A stretch of DNA of 64,000 nt from Bimastos eiseni. Taxonomy: Eukaryota; Annelida; Clitellata; Crassiclitellata; Lumbricidae. Position 1 is the first letter of the stretch. Each line of letters starts with the position of its first letter. The stretch spans positions 26,418,015 to 26,482,014 of the forward strand of contig OY365806.1 in assembly GCA_959347315.1 (NCBI GenBank), in the 5' to 3' direction. Below are positions 53,211 to 64,000 of this stretch, one piece after another. The notes beneath the pieces are model-generated. The model was not told the origin of the DNA. It searched no databases and saw only the letters and a program-made list of their open reading frames with translations. A program made the translations under genes and the position numbers.

Positions 53211-56200
53211 TGCACTATTATATACATGTTGCTATGATATATAAATAATAATTATTGAGGCAATTCTATTGGTCAGCAGGATATGAGTGGTTCCTACCTT
53301 CCTAGTATACCTGGAACTTGTGGTGGGCCGTATTCTAAGAAGTAGCTCCCAGGTTTTCTAGGATTGGCTTCAGTGACTACATGCCTTAGCTCACTTAGAT
53401 ATATAATACCCTGCCTAAGTGTTTAGTCGGCTCTTGACGGTTCAGCTCATACGAGGTAAAGTCTGTGTAACGTGATTCCTATTATTATATAGGCAACTTA
53501 TTACTACGTAGTTTATTTGAAATATTATTATTATTATTTTATTATTATCATCGAGACTATGCTCTTGAATTATTGTTGCCCCGTGAGGCTCACCTATATG
53601 AGAAGGATTATAAGACGAGTATTAGGTCACTGATGATTAAAGATGATTAAGTAGTTACGAACTTATGATTATGAGATTATATGACCAAGGCGTTTATTAC
53701 TTGTATGTCATTTCTTCGTAATGAATTGTCAACTGATTATTGAGGTTATTATTATGAACATTGTCATGATTGCTAAGTTAACTTATTATTGATTATCTTC
53801 ACTGGAAAGGTTGATTTAGTCTGGTTCTTATATTCGTGAGCGAAATGATAAGAAACTGATGAAAACTATTTATGAGTCGTTTATCGGGTGTTCGTGTGAG
53901 CTAGTTCATAGGTCCGAATAGCATGGCGGTATGAGTGGAAGCTGATCGATTGCTGAGTGTGATTACGCGTGATCGAGAATTCATCAATATATATAGATTA
54001 AGTAATTAGTTGATTGAATGATCATGTACAGCCGTTGCTGCATAATCTTGATTGACATAGGTTTATGCCAATCTTATATTGTATATACAGATACAGCCAT
54101 TGGTTACAGCGTACTGGCCAGGCAAACTTAGTGATGGCTCCACTTTCACTGCGTCACGCATTCAGGGATTGATTGGTCGATACTCTAGCGCCACCTAACG
54201 GTCCCATGAGAATTCTAAGCAACTGTTTAAAGACGAAGGTTTCTGGGCGGGCAGTTGCGCGACAAACTGCTCTGTACCCCACCCACCTGCGAAAAACTGC
54301 TTGTCAAGCAAACCTGAGCTCATTGAGTGGGGCTACAGTCAAGAAGTGCCATATTCAAGTCCACCGCCGGTCAATTCCTTTCAATTGAAATGCCTGCATG
54401 CCTCTGGGCCGTTCTCTGTCTGTCTGTCTCTGTACATACATCTACTTATATTATGTATATATATATATATATATAAAGCCATGAGCCAAAGCGCAATAGG
54501 ACGCATACAGGATATCAGCCCATGGACCATTATAGATCACTCGGCTCGTGAAGCAATCTTGGCGATTGCCTGTGGTCACTGCTGTTTGCGTTTGTTTCTC
54601 TGTGAGCTGGTCCGCACACACACACGCACACACAGGCTGTTTATATTTATATCTCTGAGCTGAAGGACTACCTGTGAATTTCTATCTCACAGTTTTGTCT
54701 TAGCATTCAATCATTATAGTAAACGCCTTTTCGCCCGGTATATTTATTTCATATGGTCTTCACGGGCGCGTTGAGAATATGGCACACAACCCTGAATTGC
54801 AAGACTGAGACATTGTGAAATAATGTAAATAGATAACTAATTGTAATGCCATTCAATGCAATGAATCTATGTATATTAATATATATATGTGTGTGTATGT
54901 ATATAATGTTTGTCTCATAGAGTCTGTATGAGAAGAGAGTCACCTTCTTTGAAATAGAATCTTCCCTCTCTCGTACAAGCAATAGGCCTACGTACCTTGT
55001 ATTGACAGGTGTCAAAGTTAGTCCCATCTGTTTATGTTCTTGCAGAGTGGCAGTATGTAAACAATAATGGCACCGCTACCCCTACCCCGCCTCCCCTTCT
55101 CAGACTAAACCACTCAGATGTTCACTCTTTTGATGATCGATATATGCATACAGCACTCTGTAGTTGATATTACATAGTACCATGCAAAAGTACGATCTAA
55201 CAACTCGTGTCGATCGTGATCAGGAAGAAGCGATAAGAGCCTTTTTTATTCATAACGACTGGGATTTTGAACAAATTGGTAAATACAGAATGCAGTATAT
55301 GTATTTATTCCAAAAATAGCTTTTGTGTAACCTAAGAACGTACTGTATTTCAGGTCTTATGCATGCCATGATTATTCAGGCCACTATAGTATATATATAT
55401 ATATATATATTATAAGGGCATCAATTTGAATACAATATAGGCATTCAGCGTGGTCATGATAAGAAACATATATCTGTACTGAATAAAACAACTGAAAATT
55501 TGGGAGCTCTTGAATGATCAGCTTCTGATGCAATAAGAATGAAGACTCGTATGAAACGTATTTCAAGGTACATTTGCTTTTGATATCTGATTGGATATAG
55601 GTTGTCACGTGTGTATAACAGTTCAGGTTTCCCAGATCAGAGAAACCATATAACAACACTGACCCCAGCCAAACGCCATATATATATATATGGTCCAGGG
55701 GCTGGTGGGCCCGTTGAGAGTCGTGCTCTCTGAATAGCGCTGCATAATTTAGGTCACATGTCAAACCTAGGAAGAATATATCAGCCAGCATATAATATGA
55801 TCAATTATAATACCTGGGAACAATAAGCAGATCTCTCACTCTCCGTATATATATAAACATATTTGCATACATATATACGCACACTTATATATACATGCAG
55901 CATTTGATAGCATTCATCCAGTATTCTTTTCAGTCTATTTCTCAATTACACTAGCATCGGTCATCATCACATAAAAACAAACGCAAACAACAGTGACCAC
56001 AGGCAACCGCCAAGATTTGGCTCATGACTTCATCCCTTGAAGTCGCGATTTACAAAACTGCAGCAAACTTCCCGCATGGGTTTGGTTGCACTTTTCACAC
56101 GTTTGACGGGAGGCTGTCCACGAGCAGCTTGCAAGATGGTCGTACTGGCTAAAGCTGCGCACGCACACACACACGCACACACACGAATACAGGCACGAAG

Positions 56201-56540
56201 GCATATGAGTGGCATATCAAGTACAGATGTGTAGATGCATATAATTATAAAGACTATGAAGCACGATCATTGTTTCAATTGTTATTTCCAGTGCATTTCC
56301 CTCAGCTGTCTACTTGGCCCATTTGAGCCTATTCAGATAGACTGACCACACCGGTCCATTTGGTTAAGGTTGTACCCCAGGAGGATGAGATGCTTTGGAG
56401 AGATCTGATTGGTAGCTAGCAGACGGCAGGTATTCATTAGACCGCGCCTTAAAAACTTGGCCTTTAAGCACTCACTGGAACTAGTTGACTGGGCCTGTCT
56501 TGAGGAATGTTGCAGAAATAATGATTCCGCAGTCATTTAC
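53211..56540. other. 3.3-kb interruption of the retrotransposon; no gene seen
   Basis: The reverse-transcriptase N-terminal region expected here is absent. The sequence includes TA/CA microsatellites and an inverted duplication: 54555-54595 (CTTGGCGATTGCCTGTGGTC) matches the reverse complement of 55984-56023 at about 38 of 40 positions. Both arms lie near CA-rich CACACACACGCACAC stretches. These opposed arms 1.4 kb apart suggest an inserted element, but its ends were not located. Confidence 0.5.
54555..56023. repeat. Inverted repeat arms about 40 bp, 1.4 kb apart
   Basis: The left arm CTTGGCGATTGCCTGTGGTC continues with ACTGCTGTTTGCGTTTGTTT. The right arm read on the minus strand is CTTGGCGGTTGCCTGTGGTC followed by ACTGTTGTTTGCGTTTGTTT. 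Only two differences are seen. Confidence 0.8.
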
Positions 56541-56544
56541 ATAA

Positions 56545-57277
56545 CAGGTACCATCAGGTACAGTGTAATGGCTTCTTGTCCACATTAAAACTTCTAAGGT
56601 ACGGTGTTCCAAAGGGGTCTATCCTGGGCCCTCTGATGTTCCTGCTTCTTATGAATGATCTGCCCAATGCCTCCTCCTTACTAAACTTTTTTTCTTTTTG
56701 CAGATGACACCAATATTTTTGCCTCACATGAATCCTACGAAATATTATTCCAGCTTATGAATCAGGAACTCTTCCATGTGAACGACTGATTTATTTCTAA
56801 TAAGTTATTATTGAACATCTCTAAGACTAACTATAAACTCTTCTGCTCACGTTATAAACGTTTGTCTAATGAAAATTTTAGATTAAGTTAGATCTGCTAA
56901 ATTTCTCGGTATTTATATTGATCAATTTCTCACATGGAATGACCATGCATAATGAGAATATTTCAATAAAATTAGCAAACAATATAGAGATTTTTTCGAG
57001 AATTGCCAACTTGTTGCCTATAAACATTTGAACCAACTTATATCACACTATGAATCATCCATATTTTAGTTACTGTAATGTAATTTGGGCATCCAATTCC
57101 CAATCTAGACTAATCAGATTACACGCTCTGCAAAGAAGGGCAATACGCATGATCACTAGCTTATCTCACCTCCTCAAAATGGACCACATGTTCAAGCAGC
57201 TTCTCACACCTAGGCTTGACCAAATAACCCGATTGCAATTAAACGAATCCATGTATACATATAACAATAATCTGTTG
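56545..57277 (+). pseudogene. CR1/L2-type non-LTR retrotransposon, reverse-transcriptase part
   Basis: Frames encode LRYGVPKGSILGPLMFLLLM and NDLP, then FADDTNIFASHE (the catalytic FADD motif). Later come AKFLGIYIDQFLTWNDHA, then CNVIWASNSQSRLIRLHALQ and RRAIRMITS. These are RT palm and thumb motifs in the correct order. Several frameshifts are present. The fragment is cut at 57277 by the fold-back element. Confidence 0.87.
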
Positions 57278-57957
57278 GCATCGCGTCAATTGATTCCCCG
57301 TCAGTTGATCCCCGTCAATTTATCCCCACGACAATTGATCCCCACGTCAATTTATCCCCTGCCTATTCGTCCTAAATGAATCTCCAGGCTGGGCGTCACA
57401 GGCTTGTAGCTGAGACCGTTAGTAAACAAACGATTGATTTTACAGACTTGGAAAATGACAAAGCAATGCCCAGGGTTCATGTCACTAGTCCAGGTTTCGT
57501 GTCACTCGTCCAGAGACGGACTATATAATTATATTTCTACACGGAGTTGTCGGTATGGAACATCAGGCAATGAAAAAATATCGCTTGCTTGAGGCTCGTG
57601 TCTATCGCACTGTAAACGCTTACGGCCGGTCGGAGATTCTGTCATGTCTTTGAGCAATGGCTTATGCTTAGGACTGTATGCTCATAAATTAATCATATTA
57701 TGACTCTCAATTACGCTTTTGTAATTTCTTATCATTTTAAAATTTCGTGCGTTGTTACGATGCTCTTTTAATAAATGGATAAGGTCGCGAGTGCAACATG
57801 AATGTTGTATCAAAAGGGCTGGGTTCAATAGGCAGAGGATCGATTGACGTGGGGATCAATTGACGGGGATCAATTGACGGGGATCAATTGACGGGGATCA
57901 ACTGACGGGGATCAACTGACGGGGAATCAACTGACGGGGATCAAAACACGTAGAACC
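57278..57957. mobile_element. 680-bp fold-back element with tandem GGGGATCAATTGAC ends and 9-bp TSD
   Basis: The left end holds about five units of CGTCAATTGATCCC type; the right end holds about seven inverse units (GGGGATCAATTGACGGGGAT). The target duplication is AATCTGTTG (57269-57277) and AATCTGCTG (57958-57966), 8 of 9 identical. It disrupts the retrotransposon ORF exactly; on removal with one TSD the flanking frame is continuous. The roughly 480-bp unique middle has no coding sequence. Confidence 0.9.
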
Positions 57958-58200
57958 AATCTGCTGCCTCCTATATTTAAGAACTACTTCATACTAACTT
58001 CACTCGCTAATCCTTACGGCTTACGATCCTCTAAAAATTATAGACCTGTTTATAGTCGGACTATTACTAGAAAATTTTCCATAAATGTGCTGGCCCTAAT
58101 GCTTGGAATCAAATCCCTCTTGATATACGTGTTTCTAGCAGTTACCATTCCTTTAAACTGAAACTGAAAGATTGCCTGCTATCAGATTCGCCTGAGTAAC
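57958..58200 (+). pseudogene. CR1/L2-type non-LTR retrotransposon, C-terminal end
   Basis: This resumes with LPPIFKNYF, then SSKNYRPVYSRTITRKFSI and ends near LKLKDCLLSDSPE and stop. The pattern NxRxxxxxRxxxxxxxxSI, then WNxxP, then FKxxLKxxLL is typical of the C-terminal end of CR1-like ORF2. A frameshift lies around 58085. Confidence 0.75.
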
Positions 58201-61200
58201 TTGTGTGCACATTTGTTTCTGTTTTTTCTGTTCCTTCTGTTTTGTCAATATTGGTTTAGTTAACTAGTTAAGATTATTTTGTTCCAAGTGATCAATGCAT
58301 TGTTATAACCTGCTGTTAATGATTATGGACATATATGGTCCCGTTAGGGTTTTTTCTATATCCCTATTGTTCTCAGCTCATGTCAATCGAATATTATTTT
58401 TGAAGTATTTGCCATTAACTGTTATACTGTTGAGTTCAATAAAACGCATGATAATGGTCATGGTTAAGTTGGATGTGCAAAGGCTGCACCTGGTGATACA
58501 AGATCGAAACCAACAGAGAAAGACAGCGAGACCAACAGCTCTCATGGATAGAAAGAAGAAAGGAATAAAGATTATGTTCACAAAATTCAGTACGTCGACA
58601 TTATATATTTTATATAGGATGCATAGGCCCTACTGATACATTTATAGGCCTATAAACTTGTGTAGGCCTATACAAAAACTATATACTTGAGGACAATAAT
58701 GAGCAATTGAGCATGAAGCTGAATTAAATTGGCTGCGTTATTTGTATTGGGACTAATCATTTATATTAAAAATGCATCGATGAGCTACGAAGTACCAAAA
58801 ACGCTGGACAAATTAACAATAACCGAGCACAGGTCTTTATACAGAGAGCCTCAAACTACCGTCATCGTAGATGAGATGTAGATAATTTAACAACAGCAGG
58901 CTGCAGGTCAACACTTCATCAAACCTTCACATAGGTGGAACTAGAAGTTTTCAACGTTTCAATTATGCAGAGATCCGTACTAAACCTCGGTGTACATTTT
59001 TATTATCTGATATATTCTAGTGTTTCATTCGCCAGGCGAGGCGTCGTTGATGTTATATCGGATGCATAATGGGCTGAACGCCTTGCATGGTTTCCGACAG
59101 TTAAATCTCACGCCTGTAATAACTTGTCATTATCCGTTCTTATTATAAACTTTTAATAAAGCTGCGAGTTCTCAGTTTAAAATTACATGAAAATTATTAT
59201 TTTGAAATTTTGGTGAAGTCTGCAAAATGGCTGTTGCGTTAACTTAGTCATGCCAGGGTTTGTGCTTCTCTTGAGAATCTGTTTCTCATGAGGACCAGAT
59301 TTATTTACATTTCAAGGTTTTCGAGGTCTATTCAGAGTAATGAAATATAGGAAGGATCCAAGTAAATTTTTTTTCAATACATTCGAAAATTAAACGTCAA
59401 TAACAAGTAATGTAGGCTTAACTAAATTTGCCAAGACTTAATGAGGCAGGACATAAATCTATTTTAATTTATTTTCTTTTTACAGGCCCTGAATAACATG
59501 CAATTTTTATATACATGCGAAGTAAGCGTTTTTAGTATACCTATTGGCTGGATCCCGCAAAAACCAACTACTCATCTAGTTATTTGAGCAATGTAAGTAA
59601 GTGCGTAAGTAAAGAAATGTGCATGTTCTTTATTTAAAAGGCTGCAGAAAGATCACAATCCGGTGTACAGCTTTCGTAGGGGAAATAAAAAATTGATATC
59701 AGTAGGCCTACTGAATTCATCACGTGAGTGCTATCCTAATGCTATAATGGTCAATGAGAGTCAAGATTCTCTCCTGAGACTTTTAGCGGAGGGCATGGGT
59801 ATTTGATGTCATTTGTCGAAACACTCTATTAAAATTATGCACTATGTTTTTGTCCCCTGCCTATAAAATTTTAGTCAAAGTTGTTGTAATTATTAATTAA
59901 AGATATAAACATAAGAGCAAATTCAACTTTTCATTTGGTGTAGATCATTCCAGTTCAAATGTTCTCCATGACAAACTGAAAAAATTAAATCCACAGAAAC
60001 GTTTTAAAAGTCACATATTTATGCCCTATTGATGTACGTATGAAAATAAGTAAAAATCTAGGTAGGCCTAATATTAAAAGCTACATTGGTTGAATATACT
60101 TAGCGGAAACATAGGCATATGTACGAAAACGTACACTTTAAGAATAGCCTACACAAATAAATGATTAAAAATATAATTATTAAGATCGAATAGATAAAAT
60201 ACGCAAAGCAGATCAAATTTGTTTCGAATTTCTTAAAAAATTTGCCGTTTACTCCTTGAAACGGTGGTAAAAAATTTCTATTTCTTCTAAATTAATTTGT
60301 GGAAATAACGACTGTCCAAATTACGAGCGTACATTCATTCAGTTAAAAATCAGTTGAAGTAAGTTAGTCTTAGCCTAGGTTTGTCAGTAATCGCACACCG
60401 CTAGCCTTTGCAGCCTTCGGTCTCTTAGCCTAACTCTTTATATCTCTGGTGCTCACACATGATGTCATCGATCATTTTTTTGCGCATTGGGGGCCTATTT
60501 ATAAATTTGCTTCTTTGTCTCCTAATAGGTTTATTTATTTGCTGCAACTATAATATTACTTCATAGTTGCGATAATGATGTTAACCTATTTCTGTCTTGG
60601 TAGACTAAGATAAGCCTGCTGTGAGTGTGAGTTGCACGTTATAAAGATGTAAACCAGTCTAATCAAAAACAATAAGCCATCTAATTTGTATGAAACTGAC
60701 AATTTTTGAAACTGTGAAAATGACAGTAGACCTAACAGTATAAGAATTTATGACGAGGCAGACGTAGCCCACCTTGTGTCTATAAAAACAGCAACAGGGA
60801 TAAGCTATAATTATGCATATCACCCTTGTCATGGATGCGTCGTTAACTAAACTTATTACACACACAAACACACACACACGCTATAATTATTGGGAAACGG
60901 ATTTGAAGTTGCAATCTTAAGGACTGTGCGACTAATAAAAGCAGTGAAAAAACAAGAATTATCTACATAGTTCAGTGAATCTAGTTTTACGTGTCTGTAG
61001 AATGTATATTATGTGCATAGCTTCATGAACTGTAAGAAACTCCTCCACTGTCTGGACTTTGACAGTGCCAGTCCCAAGCCTAGAGAAAGAAGTAGGGCGA
61101 CATCAAATCATCTTCGAAATGAAACGATATCGTTAAAATATCAACAACAACATGCACTGTAAGATAGCTGGCATATCATTATGTTGCAAAGGTTTGAATT

Positions 61201-61730
61201 CTGGTAATCCACATATCATAATGCGGAATACTAGGGTGACCTTATTATGGTCAACAGACTAGGGGACTTGAGTTTTTTCAGGGCATTTTCTTCCTTTATG
61301 GCCCCTTTTCTCATTACTAGGTTTGAATCATACTTGTATTACTTATTTTGGGATCAATAAAAACAGTTGTTTTGTTGTTATGTTTGCTTGAAGTTATCAC
61401 GAGTGATTTTGATTTCAATGTCGTAGTAGACACATTTTCCTTTTACCCCAGCTTTTATTTTATTCCCCCAAGATGAATATGTTTTACGGGTCTTAAGATC
61501 GTAGGTTCGTTGTCTTTATGATATTGAGCAAATAATTGTTAAAATCACGATTGCATGGTGCTATAAAATTCAACAAGTAGGCTCAAAAAATATAAATCAC
61601 CAGAGAGGCTGAAGGACAGATGATTGCGGGGCAACAGACAGAAATACAGACACCTTGAGACATACAGTATATAGATATTTAAGCAAATCAGACATCCAGA
61701 ATTGTAATTATAATTGACACTTATATTGTG
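58201..61730. other. No gene or element supported
   Basis: AT-rich intergenic DNA. GGCCTA motifs are frequent (three within 60 bases at about 58620-58675). A short CA run occurs at 60860-60880. ORFs are short and featureless. Confidence 0.4.
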
Positions 61731-61732
61731 GG

Positions 61733-62215
61733 TGGATAGATGGATGGGTGGGTGGATGGAGGGATGGAGTTACTTCTGATGACAATAATAAACACCACCT
61801 TCTGAATGCTTCTCAATTGCCTGCAGGAGACAGACACTGACTGAGAGATGGAAGTGTTTGTCCATGCAATGGAGAATAAGAAAACCAGTGGATTTCACAA
61901 CCTCATAGTATATTATAACAGCTACTACTTCCTTTATTAAGTGGAACTGGTGCTAAGCCATCCAGTTTTTTTAACAGTTTATGGATATACAGACGGATGG
62001 ACGGACGGATCGATGAAGATGGATGGATGGATGGATGGTTGGATGCACGGATGGATGTACGGACGGATGGATGGATGGAAGGAAAGAGGAAAGGAGGGGA
62101 GTAAGGACTGAGGGATAAATGTATGGATGGCTGAATGAATGAATGAATGAATGACTTAATTAACTAATTAATTAATGCATGCATGCATGCATGGAGGAAT
62201 GAATGGATGAACGGA
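61733..62215 (+). repeat. GGAT/GAAT tetranucleotide repeat cluster
   Basis: Interrupted runs: GGATGGATGGATGG at 61735-61770 and 61985-62090, GAATGAATGAATGAATG at 62135-62152, and CATGCATGCATGCATG at about 62177-62192. They are separated by unique sequence. Confidence 0.8.
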
Positions 62216-62556
62216 TGGTTGGGCTGATATCCAGAGAGAAAATTGATACCTAGACAGAATGAGCAGACCTGCAGAATGATAGTGAAATAATAATCCTAAA
62301 AAACGACAATCCGCAAGCCATAAAGATACGGGATAAAGAAATACAACCAGTTAGACAAGACCGATAACAAAATCTTACCTCATTCTTCAGATGATGATAA
62401 ATGAAAATCCATGTCACATCATTGAATCAGTGACGCTGAACAAGTAATAAGTAATCCGCACGTACTTAGTAATCCACAAGTACCTAGTAATCCACAAGTA
62501 CTGAGTAGGCCTACATATGATCCACATGTCGTAATCAACCACAAGTCCTGAAGTCC

Positions 62557-62703
62557 TCAATAGATGGCCACTGCAGTCTTCCTGTTGCTTTCCTCTCTAT
62601 TCCTCTGCCATTGTCTGATATCTCCAAACTTCTCTGACATGATAATATCCAGCTCCATTTCTCTGTTGCTCAGTTCCAGTCGTTGATTGTTGCACACGTT
62701 TCT
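62557..62703 (-). CDS. Possible short terminal exon, charged helix
   Basis: On the minus strand, after an AG (ACAAGGTAG), a 48-codon open frame reads RNVCNNQRLELSNREMELDI, then SEKFGDIRQWQRNREESNRK and TAVAIY, then stop. It is hydrophilic with Glu/Arg/Asn alternation and could be a coiled-coil end of a protein or a transposon scrap. There is no homology or paired exon to support it. Confidence 0.2.
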   Translation of the reverse strand, partial: RNVCNNQRLELSNREMELDIIMSEKFGDIRQWQRNREESNRKTAVAIY

Positions 62704-64000
62704 CTACCTTGTTACTCGTTCCTTTCGTCTGTTGTTAGGCAATCTATAATCTTGTCTACTGTTCGTATACAATTGTTAAGCCGACTTCGTCGAGCAATCA
62801 AAGGTCTCTGATTGGCTCCTCTAAAAATCATAGTCGGAAGCTTTACATTTGTAAAGCGCTAAGCATCAGCTCATTCAAGAGCGCTACGTCACGTTAGAGG
62901 TGTTGTCTAGTGAAACCGTGCAAGGTGCAAGTTTCGATTGTTATTGGAAGCCAGAGGAGGATGGGGGAATAGGAGCTGTTGGAACAGAGGAAGATCCTTT
63001 AAAATGATCATCAGACACATGTTTGTCCAATGAGCTTCCCTCGCTAGACCAGCTCTCTTAAAGCTATTATTCACATTATATATCGTAAATGTGCCCTATA
63101 TTTAGCACAACAATAATTACTTAATTTGCACAGATGATCGCCCTGCTGTCTGACTATATTTGCGTCCAATGTGTCACATATTAGTTTGAGAATTCAGCCT
63201 ATACCTCACGCAAGATCTGTGCACCATATTTTGTGAACGCTATTTGTACTGTTTCTGCCTTTCTACTATTGTGTATGATCTTAATTTGCCAGTTACGATC
63301 GAAATCAACGATCTGCTACCCACCAGAAGTATGTTGGCTTGTATAGGCCATATATATGGTCAGTATGACTCACGCCTCTATTTTCATTCACTAAGTCAAT
63401 ATCTGAGTATCTTCCTGCTTTATTAACCGCTAATCCTAATCAATCTCTCTGCATCCGTTTCTCCCTCTTTCTCCGTGTGGTTAAATTTTTTTTGTCATCG
63501 CTCTGTTTCTCTGTCTCCCTGCTTCGCTCTCTGCAAGCGGGTCTAATTCTTTTTATGTCTAAATAATTGTTTCACTTTCCCGACTGTGCACGCTAGCGTC
63601 GGCTACGCGCAGTGGTGCTAAGAGGACAATCAGTCGTTACTATAGCCATTAAAATGCCTCGGTCCTTTAATCTCCGAAGGCCTTCGAAAGCCAATCGAAC
63701 GTTTTAGCAACTCGCTCAGAGGTCAACTTGAGACTGGGTTTACTGTGAGGTCATACATGTATAGGCGCATTCGAATTACTTCATTCATCTCCTAAAAGCC
63801 TAAGTGATCGCGCATCGTGTCTGCATTTTCTTGCTTGTGTATCTGTAGCCCATATCCTTGCGTCTGTAAATGCGTCCGTCAGTCCTTATGTATCTGTTTA
63901 TCCGTCTGTATGTCTGCCTCTTTCCAGCATTCTGATAAGAGACATTCCTTCAAACACGCACAGGCACATTGATGTGAAATGCAGGCTTCAATCTACAACT
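62704..64000. other. No gene seen
   Basis: Intergenic-looking DNA with CT-rich stretches near 63440-63540. Nothing else can be supported. Confidence 0.4.

Overview
This is an AT-rich animal genomic window with spliced exons, C2H2 zinc-finger genes, microsatellites and dense, nested transposable elements. Several marine-invertebrate signs point to a non-vertebrate deuterostome, with an echinoderm as best guess. These are discoidin plus fucolectin-type lectin exons, many copies of GGCCTA, and fold-back transposons with about 15-bp tandem terminal repeats resembling the TU elements described from sea urchin. The taxon is inference only.

Layout. 0.7-5.2 kb: the 3' part of a plus-strand lectin-like gene. 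I assembled seven exons whose splice phases all agree, encoding half an F5/8C domain, a complete F5/8C domain and a C-terminal fucolectin (FTP) domain. 6.6-8.2 kb: a decayed hAT element with a transposase remnant. 8.24-11.14 kb: a 2.9-kb TIR element with a TTA target duplication, carrying a dead non-LTR retrotransposon fragment and a small fold-back element. 11.6-26.2 kb: two tandem minus-strand poly-zinc-finger genes (587 and 638 aa), each with a matching upstream block around a CGCCATTTTG motif and a related fold-back element in the same relative place. They appear to be a segmental duplication. 24.5-28.4 kb: a cluster of fold-back elements built from one shared minisatellite. 29.3-34.6 kb: two minus-strand exons, probably one gene for a low-complexity Ser/Asn/Gly/Tyr-rich repeat protein, with an RTE fragment and a hAT element in the presumed intron. 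35.6-44 kb: nested hAT MITEs with perfect 8-bp target duplications, RTE scraps and a Harbinger-like MITE. 44.2-45.2 kb: a Lys/Ser/Ala/Gly-rich ORF with 26-residue repeats. 46-49.1 kb: SINEs, a GGAC minisatellite and a hAT element. 49.2-49.5 kb: two small apparent exons of an unrecognised protein. 51.4-51.9 kb: another TIR element. 52.0-58.2 kb: a CR1/L2-like non-LTR retrotransposon split by a 3.3-kb interruption and a 680-bp fold-back element with a 9-bp target duplication. 58.2-64 kb: mostly empty apart from GGAT repeats.

The most notable feature is the fold-back family. At least nine loci carry the same roughly 33-35 bp minisatellite, usually in opposed arms, but are bounded by quite different terminal repeats. 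This suggests a modular non-autonomous transposon system that exchanges termini around a common core.
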